Shown here in pieces: positions 4,308-8,984 of a stretch of DNA of 8,984 nt. The translations under genes were made by a program, and so were the position numbers. The DNA comes from Anaerolineae bacterium (GTDB lineage Bacteria; Chloroflexota; Anaerolineae; Aggregatilineales; Aggregatilineaceae). The notes below the pieces were generated by a model, which made no database searches, was not told where the DNA came from, and saw nothing but the letters and a program-made list of their open reading frames with translations. The stretch's first letter is position 1. Every line of letters begins with the position of its first letter. The DNA is taken from the NCBI GenBank assembly GCA_018056405.1, contig JAGPFT010000084.1, forward strand, positions 1 to 8,984, read 5' to 3'.

Positions 4308-5378
4308 ATGCACACGCCATTCACATGGGGTCGCCGCGCCGCGCTGCCGCTGATCGTCTTGCTGCTGGCATCGCTGGCCTGCAGCCTGAGCATGGGCGAC
4401 GACTCCGGCGACACCCCGCCACCCGTTCAGTCGCCCGCCTTCAGCCCCTTCCCGACCCCCTTCGCCTGGCCGACCGTTACATTTCCTCCCACGCTCCTCC
4501 CGACGACCGCCGTGCCGACGGCGACCGCCTGCACGCGCTACACCGCCTGGCCATTGTATACTGTCGTCACCGGTGACACGCTCGGCAACATCGCCCAGCG
4601 CGCCGGGACGACTGTCCAGCAGCTTGCCGCTGCCAACTGCCTGGCCGACACCAACCTGATTTACGCAGGCCAGCAGCTTTACGTGCCGCAGATACCGGCC
4701 ACGAACACGCCCGGCCCCACCGCGACCTTCACCAGCGCGCCCAATGCGCCTGTCTTCGGGCAGGCGATCACCGCCAGCCAGCACTGGCGCGACAGCGCCG
4801 GCCAGGCCGTGACCTACTACCAGACGGTGCGCGTGAGCGTCGGCGAAGTGACCAACGCCGATAGCGTCAGCTTCTTCGTCACCGGCACGACGGGCGGCGC
4901 GGCGGCCTACATTGGCCAGGACCGCGACCCCTGGGATGGCGCATTCATAGACTACACCTTCCCCGCGCCGGGCACGTACACCTTCCAGGCCGCCGCCGAG
5001 AACGAATCGGCCCGCGTCAACAGCGGCAGCTTCACCATACGCTACGACCCGAACTTCGTGCCGCCCGACGCGCACCAGTACAACACACTGGCCTTCACCC
5101 CGGCGGTGAGCACATCCGGCGGCTGGACAACGCTGCGCGCCGGCACTGCTGTCACCATCACCTGGCCGGACGCGCCAGGCGGGGCGGCGCGCGTGGACTT
5201 TTACCTGACGCCGACCGGCGGCGCAGCGCGCATCATCGGCAGCGACACCAATCCCCTCGACGGGACGGCGTTCACCTGGACCGTGCCCGCCGGGACGACT
5301 GGGCAGGTGCAGGGGCGGGCAACTATGCCCAACGGCCAGGTGATCACCAGCGAAGCGGCAGGAGTGATCGCCCAGTGA
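4308..5378 (+). CDS. LysM-domain lipoprotein with two tandem beta-sandwich repeats
   Basis: A 356-residue exported lipoprotein. Residues 1-24 carry GRR then a hydrophobic run ending LLLASLAC, so Cys25 is the likely lipidated residue. A Pro/Thr/Ser-rich linker (about 35-74) leads to a LysM domain, YTVVTGDTLGNIAQRAGTTV onward (84-127, ending YAGQQLYVP), which by family binds peptidoglycan or other N-acetylglucosamine polymers. After a second linker (TNTPGPTATFTS) come two similar Ig-like segments: about 185-244 (VSFFVTGTTGGAAAYIGQD...DPWDG...FPAPGTY) and 296-354 (VDFYLTPTGGAARIIGSD...NPLDG...VPAGTTG). The linker and domain order suggest a surface protein holding the beta domains away from the membrane. 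The start is fixed by GAGGAGG. It is first of a three-gene run; the methyltransferase starts 22 bases after its stop. The ligand is unknown. Confidence 0.88.
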   Translation: MHTPFTWGRRAALPLIVLLLASLACSLSMGDDSGDTPPPVQSPAFSPFPTPFAWPTVTFPPTLLPTTAVPTATACTRYTAWPLYTVVTGDTLGNIAQRAGTTVQQLAAANCLADTNLIYAGQQLYVPQIPATNTPGPTATFTSAPNAPVFGQAITASQHWRDSAGQAVTYYQTVRVSVGEVTNADSVSFFVTGTTGGAAAYIGQDRDPWDGAFIDYTFPAPGTYTFQAAAENESARVNSGSFTIRYDPNFVPPDAHQYNTLAFTPAVSTSGGWTTLRAGTAVTITWPDAPGGAARVDFYLTPTGGAARIIGSDTNPLDGTAFTWTVPAGTTGQVQGRATMPNGQVITSEAAGVIAQ

Positions 5379-5400
5379 AAGCCCACACGAGGGTGAACGT

Positions 5401-6294
5401 ATGACCTGGCTGATCTTCGTCGCGCTGGCCGTCGCCATCGCCGTCGCGCTGTGGTACCTGCTGGTCAAGACCGAGGGCGTTTACCTGGGCCGGGGCGCGG
5501 TCGTCTGGCTCTACGACCTGTACGCCGGACGTTACGACGGCATCAAGCAGTACGATGCGGCGGACGAGGACGTGTATCTGGCCCAGCCCATCCTGGAGCG
5601 GCTGGACTTCGCCCGCGCGCCGCTGGTGCTCGACGTGGCAACCGGCACCGGGCGGCTGCCGCTGGCCCTGCTGGAACAGCCCACCTTTCAGGGGCGGATC
5701 ATCGCCCTCGACCTGAGCCGCAAGATGCTGGCCCGCGCCGCCGCCAAGCTCGCCCCCTTCGGCGACCGCGTGGCCCTGCTGCACCATCCCGCCGAGGCGT
5801 TGCCCTTCCCCGATGGAGCCTTCGACCTGGTGACCTGCCTGGAGACGCTGGAGTTCCTGATGGACGCGCGAGCCGTGCTCGGCGAACTGGTGCGCGTGCT
5901 GCGACCGGGCGGGCTGCTGGTGCTGACCAACCGCCAGGGATTGGACGCGCGGCTGATGCCCGGCCACACCTTCGCCCACGAAGCGTTCGAGCGGCTGCTG
6001 GGCGACGACCTGGGCCTGACCCAGGTGGAGGTGCTGCCCTGGCAGTTCGACTACCGCATCGTCTACGCGCGCAAGCCGGGGAACGCCGCGCCTGTTGGCG
6101 CGCGCCCGCTGGAGGAAGTGTGGCAATGCCCCGCCTGCGCCGCCCTTGACCTGCTGCCGGTGAGCGGCGGCTGGCGCTGCCTGGCCTGCGAGACGCTCGT
6201 CCCGCGCGGCGCGGACGGGGTGATCGAAGTGGCGGGCGTGCGGCGGGGACGTGCCTCTCAGCGTTGTGATCCGCACGGCTCGCCTCTGTCATAG
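5401..6294 (+). CDS. Membrane-anchored class I SAM methyltransferase with C-terminal Cys4 (Trm112-like) motif
   Basis: A 297-residue protein starting with one membrane helix (residues 3-22, then K23), followed by a class I methyltransferase domain: motif I VLDVATGTGRLPLAL (76-90), acidic end of strand 2 in IALDLS (101-106), a HPAEALPFPDGAFDLVTCLE segment (129-148) and RVLRPGGLLVLTN (165-177), as in Methyltransf_11/UbiE-like enzymes. Near the C-terminus, CPAC (243-246) and CLAC (260-263) make a probable zinc ribbon ending LVPRGADGVIEV, reminiscent of Trm112-like domains, which in related bacterial proteins usually lie at the N-terminus. It would use S-adenosylmethionine at the inner membrane face; the acceptor is unknown. 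GAGGGTGA (5389-5396) precedes ATG 5401. The last 18 residues (RRGRASQRCD onward) look like a non-conserved tail. Co-transcription with its neighbours is inferred from short gaps. Confidence 0.86.
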   Translation: MTWLIFVALAVAIAVALWYLLVKTEGVYLGRGAVVWLYDLYAGRYDGIKQYDAADEDVYLAQPILERLDFARAPLVLDVATGTGRLPLALLEQPTFQGRIIALDLSRKMLARAAAKLAPFGDRVALLHHPAEALPFPDGAFDLVTCLETLEFLMDARAVLGELVRVLRPGGLLVLTNRQGLDARLMPGHTFAHEAFERLLGDDLGLTQVEVLPWQFDYRIVYARKPGNAAPVGARPLEEVWQCPACAALDLLPVSGGWRCLACETLVPRGADGVIEVAGVRRGRASQRCDPHGSPLS

Positions 6295-6329
6295 GCCACC
6301 GTGAGCCTGCTCGCCTGAAAGACCGCGCC

Positions 6330-8582
6330 ATGACCGACGCCCGCGACTCGCGCTTTCGCCTCTTTCTGGTCTGCCTGCTGCTCGGTACCTACCTCCTGGT
6401 CTACGCCAGCCAGGATCAGTCTGTTGACGGCCAGGCGATCCTTGCCGTCGCGTCCAATCTCGTTCTGCATGGCAGCCCCGACATCGCCGTGATCGGCGCC
6501 GCGGAGGACTTGCTGCCCCCGCCTGCGCGCATGGGACAGTTTGGCGCCGATGGCCTGCTCTACGCCAAGAAAGGCCCCACCCCTTCGCTGGCCTTGCTGC
6601 CGCTGGTCGCCTGGGCGCATCTCGTCCCCTGGCTGCCGATTCAGGCGACTGCCATGCTGTTCAACCCGTTGGTCACGGCGGCCCTGGCCGTCACGCTCTA
6701 TACACTGGCCCGGCGCATCGGCTACCGCCCGCACACAGCCCTTATCGCCGCCCTGATCCTGGGGTTGGCTACCTTCACCATCAGCTACGTCAAGACCCTG
6801 TTCGGCGAGCCACTGGCTGCTCTGCTGCTCACGTGGAGCCTGCTCTCGGCGGTCACCTTCCGCCAGCAGGCGCGCTCGCGCGACTTGCTGGTGGCCGGCA
6901 CCATGCTGGGATTGGCCACAGGCATTAACCTGACCTATGTCGCCCTTGTGCCAGTGATCGGCCTGTATGCCCTGGGAGGGAATGCCCGCCGCTGGAGGCG
7001 GGGCCATCTCGCCGCCATCGCCGGGCCAGTGCTGGCCGCGCTCGCCTTGTTGGGGCTGTACAATCTGCTGCGCTTTGGCAGCGTCCTGGACAGCGGCTAC
7101 CACTTCGACCAGGGCGAGGACTTCTCGCGCCCCGTGCTCATCGGGCTGTTCGGCCTGTTCGCCAGCCCCTACCGGGGACTGTTCTGGTACAACCCCGTGC
7201 TGTTGCTGGCCATCCCCGGCTGGGTACTGTTGCGCCGCCGTGATCGCCCGCTGGCGAACACCGTCCTGCTGCTGGTAGGCGTGCAAGCGCTCAGTTACGC
7301 CACCTGGTGGAGCTGGCACGGCGGCATCGTATGGGGGCCGCGCTTCTTGCTGCCGGTGACGCCGCTGACCGTCCTGTGCCTCGCGCCGCTCATCGAGCGG
7401 GCACTCACGCAGCGCAGCCCCGCCCTGCACGTCGCGCTGATCGGACTCACGGCGCTGTCGGTTGGCATCGCCGCGCTCGGCGCGCTGTACAGCTACATTC
7501 CCTACTCTGGCTACCTGATCCGCCAGCACGGGACGGGCGACCTCCGCGACCTGATCAGCGGCCTGGAGGATGAAGTTCTGGTCAACCCGACGCTAAGCCC
7601 GATCATTGGGCATCTGGCGCTGGTCAAGGCCCGCTGGCCACTGGAGCCAGCCGCCTTCCAGCCCGACCTAGATCCGCTGCATCTGCTCGCGGCGCTGACC
7701 CTGATCGGCGTGGCCTGGCTCGCCCTGGCGGGGCGCTTCCGCGATGGCCCGGTCAGGTGGGCGGCCATCGTCATCGCCGCGCTCAGTCTGAACCTGGTCG
7801 CGGCGCGCCAGCAGGCCAAGCCCGGCTACGAGCCGGTGCGGGCGCTGCATGACAGCCTGCAACCTCCCGGCACAGTGGTCGCCGCGACGACGCTCTTCGG
7901 CAGCAGCCTTGTAGACCTGGATAACGGTTCGCGCGCGATGACGACCAACGCCCCCACTCAGCCAGACGACCCGCTGGCGGCGGGCATCTGGCGCGCCGCG
8001 CTGGAGCGATCCGGGCGGCTGTGGCTGATTACGTGGTTCCCGCCGGCCAGCGCCGAGAACTGGCAGGAGCGCGACCTGTGGGCGCGCGCTGCCTTCATCA
8101 CAGAGCGGCCTCTGGCGGAGCACCGCGCCCTGTTATTCAACGTGTCGCCGCTGGTCGCTCCTGGGCGGCCTGGCGGCTGGCGCTTCGGCCCGCTCACCCT
8201 GGACTCTTACGGCGTGCAGCGCACGGCAGACTGCCTACAGATAACGCTGCAATGGTCGGCGCAGGACGCGCCTGAGCACGACTACACCTGGTTCGTGCAC
8301 TTGCTCGATCCGTCGCAGACCATTGTCGCCCAGCAGGATCGCGCGCCGCAGGGTGGGTACGCACCCACTTCGACCTGGGAACCGGGCACGTCCGTGACCG
8401 ACTATCTCTGCTTCCCGCTGCCGGACGAGGCCAGCACCGCCGGCTGGGCGCTGCGCATCGGCTTCGTCAATCCGGCGACCGGGACGCGCCTGCCCGTGCA
8501 GGATCAGCATGGCGCACCACTGCCCGATGGCTTCATCATCATGGCGCTGGACGCAGATTCAGGCCCGCAAACCCCTGGATAA
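6330..8582 (+). CDS. Polytopic GT-C-like membrane glycosyltransferase with C-terminal beta-sandwich
   Basis: A 750-residue integral membrane protein with roughly 12-13 hydrophobic helices: one at about 10-25, a group from 85 to 246, further helices at 285-388, and two at 447-491. The first outside loop contains QDQSVDGQAI (28-37) with acidic residues where GT-C enzymes place the catalytic Asp, then YAKKGPTPSLALLPLV (78-93). The motif WWSWHGGIVWGPRFLLP (326-342) recurs in GT-C/GT39-like proteins of Chloroflexota, as I recall. Residues about 505-605 form a soluble segment, and 615-740 a beta-rich domain with LQITLQWSA, YTWFVHLLDP, QDRAPQGGYAPTSTW and NPATGTRLPV, also common at the C-end of such proteins. 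By family it would transfer a sugar from a lipid-linked donor to an acceptor on the outer face. ATG 6330 has only a weak ribosome site (GAAAGA, 6317-6322). It follows the methyltransferase by 35 bases. Donor and acceptor are unknown. Confidence 0.75.
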   Translation: MTDARDSRFRLFLVCLLLGTYLLVYASQDQSVDGQAILAVASNLVLHGSPDIAVIGAAEDLLPPPARMGQFGADGLLYAKKGPTPSLALLPLVAWAHLVPWLPIQATAMLFNPLVTAALAVTLYTLARRIGYRPHTALIAALILGLATFTISYVKTLFGEPLAALLLTWSLLSAVTFRQQARSRDLLVAGTMLGLATGINLTYVALVPVIGLYALGGNARRWRRGHLAAIAGPVLAALALLGLYNLLRFGSVLDSGYHFDQGEDFSRPVLIGLFGLFASPYRGLFWYNPVLLLAIPGWVLLRRRDRPLANTVLLLVGVQALSYATWWSWHGGIVWGPRFLLPVTPLTVLCLAPLIERALTQRSPALHVALIGLTALSVGIAALGALYSYIPYSGYLIRQHGTGDLRDLISGLEDEVLVNPTLSPIIGHLALVKARWPLEPAAFQPDLDPLHLLAALTLIGVAWLALAGRFRDGPVRWAAIVIAALSLNLVAARQQAKPGYEPVRALHDSLQPPGTVVAATTLFGSSLVDLDNGSRAMTTNAPTQPDDPLAAGIWRAALERSGRLWLITWFPPASAENWQERDLWARAAFITERPLAEHRALLFNVSPLVAPGRPGGWRFGPLTLDSYGVQRTADCLQITLQWSAQDAPEHDYTWFVHLLDPSQTIVAQQDRAPQGGYAPTSTWEPGTSVTDYLCFPLPDEASTAGWALRIGFVNPATGTRLPVQDQHGAPLPDGFIIMALDADSGPQTPG

Positions 8583-8584
8583 TG

Positions 8585-8593
8585 TGCTACAAT
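8585..8593 (+). promoter_or_regulatory. Extended -10 promoter for argS
   Basis: TGCTACAAT is an extended -10 element differing at one base from the one at 4210-4218. It begins three bases after the stop of the preceding gene and lies 47 bases before the argS GTG, so argS probably has its own start site in addition to any read-through. Confidence 0.55.
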
Positions 8594-8640
8594 GCGCGCC
8601 GTTGTCCGCCAGTCTGACCGACCATCGAGGAGTGTCGTTC

Positions 8641-8984
8641 GTGCCGTTGCTCCCACCCCAACTCGCATCGCTGATCGGCGCCGCCATCACAGCGGCGCAA
8701 GTGGCAGGCGACCTGCCGCCGTTGGATCTCCCGACGACGATCCCTGTCCAGCGCAGCAGCAAACCAGAGCAGGGCGACTATGCCAGCCCGGTCGCCATGC
8801 AACTCGCCAGGCTCGCCCGGCGCAAGCCGCTCGATGTGGCCGAGAGCATCGCCCGCCACATGCCGCCTGCGCCCTTCGTCGCCGCCCTCCAGGGCGCCCC
8901 GCCGGGCTTCCCCAACGTTCGCCTGGACGAATCCGGGCCGCTGGCCCAGATTGACGCGATCCCCCCCGCCGGCGAAGAGGGCCT
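8641..8984 (+). CDS. argS: Arginyl-tRNA synthetase, N-terminal part (runs off window)
   Basis: From GTG at 8641 a frame of 114 codons stays open to the window edge. It matches the N-terminal additional domain of arginyl-tRNA synthetase, which contacts the tRNA D-loop: SSKPEQGDYASPVAMQLARL (residues 39-58, family pattern 'GDyatn.Am.LAk'), RKPLDVAESIARHM (61-74), and GAPPGFPNVRL (85-95, family 'a.pGFiN.rL'). The enzyme charges tRNA-Arg in the cytoplasm. The catalytic HIGH-type motif would lie beyond the window. GAGGAG (8627-8632) sits eight bases before the GTG, which supports this start. The frame is easy to miss because it starts with GTG and has no stop inside the window. A separate N-domain-only protein cannot be formally excluded. 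Confidence 0.88.
   Translation, partial: MPLLPPQLASLIGAAITAAQVAGDLPPLDLPTTIPVQRSSKPEQGDYASPVAMQLARLARRKPLDVAESIARHMPPAPFVAALQGAPPGFPNVRLDESGPLAQIDAIPPAGEEG

Noticed and set aside
4212..5468. Long minus-strand open frame (418 codons) opposite the lipoprotein gene
   Set aside because: GC-rich DNA gives long antisense frames. The translation is low-complexity Gly/Ala/Arg-rich with no domain, while the plus strand carries a signal peptide, LysM domain and strong ribosome site.
6258..7529. Minus-strand open frame of 423 codons opposite the GT-C-like gene
   Set aside because: Gln/Gly/Arg-rich shadow frame without domains; the plus frame has clear membrane helices and conserved motifs.

Overview
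The window is GC-rich, densely coding DNA with frequent GTG starts, consistent with a Chloroflexota bacterium (Anaerolineae-like). That placement rests on protein style: a Thr/Pro-linked LysM lipoprotein, a polytopic GT-C-like protein with a C-terminal beta-sandwich, an atypical SDR with a GGTRFIG nucleotide loop, and intergenic DNA full of short palindromic repeats. It is an inference; no rRNA or other phylogenetic marker is present except the start of argS.

Layout. (1) Positions 3-824, minus strand: the N-terminal 274 residues of a secreted solute-binding protein running off the left edge, with a TATAAT box upstream. (2) 825-1124: a divergent intergenic region with a palindrome and one copy of a dispersed repeat. 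(3) 1125-2156, plus: an atypical NAD(P)-binding SDR. (4) 2157-2558: a repeat-rich spacer with two strong hairpins. (5) 2559-3467, plus: a homoserine-kinase-family GHMP protein whose usual ATP-loop and substrate residues are substituted. (6) 3468-4307: an 840-base non-coding block made of a 176-base-offset direct duplication, a 34-bp perfect palindrome, a 36-bp near-perfect palindrome, a 26-bp palindrome, two CTCTCC/GGAGAG hairpins and a decayed long inverted repeat, ending in an extended -10 promoter. (7) 4308-8582, plus: a tight three-gene run (LysM lipoprotein, membrane-anchored methyltransferase, polytopic GT-C-like protein; gaps of 22 and 35 bases). (8) 8641-8984: the start of argS, behind its own extended -10 box and a good ribosome binding site.

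Function. The three-gene run 4308-8582 looks like an envelope unit: an exported lipoprotein, a membrane-tethered SAM methyltransferase and a multi-pass putative glycosyltransferase. A shared pathway is suggested only by adjacency. The homoserine kinase homologue stands apart from other threonine genes and lies between 67-base inverted repeat copies (2276-2342 and 3788-3854, 61 of 67 matching). The most unusual things here are this divergent kinase homologue and the modular palindromic repeat family around it, in which the same flanks carry different hairpin cores.
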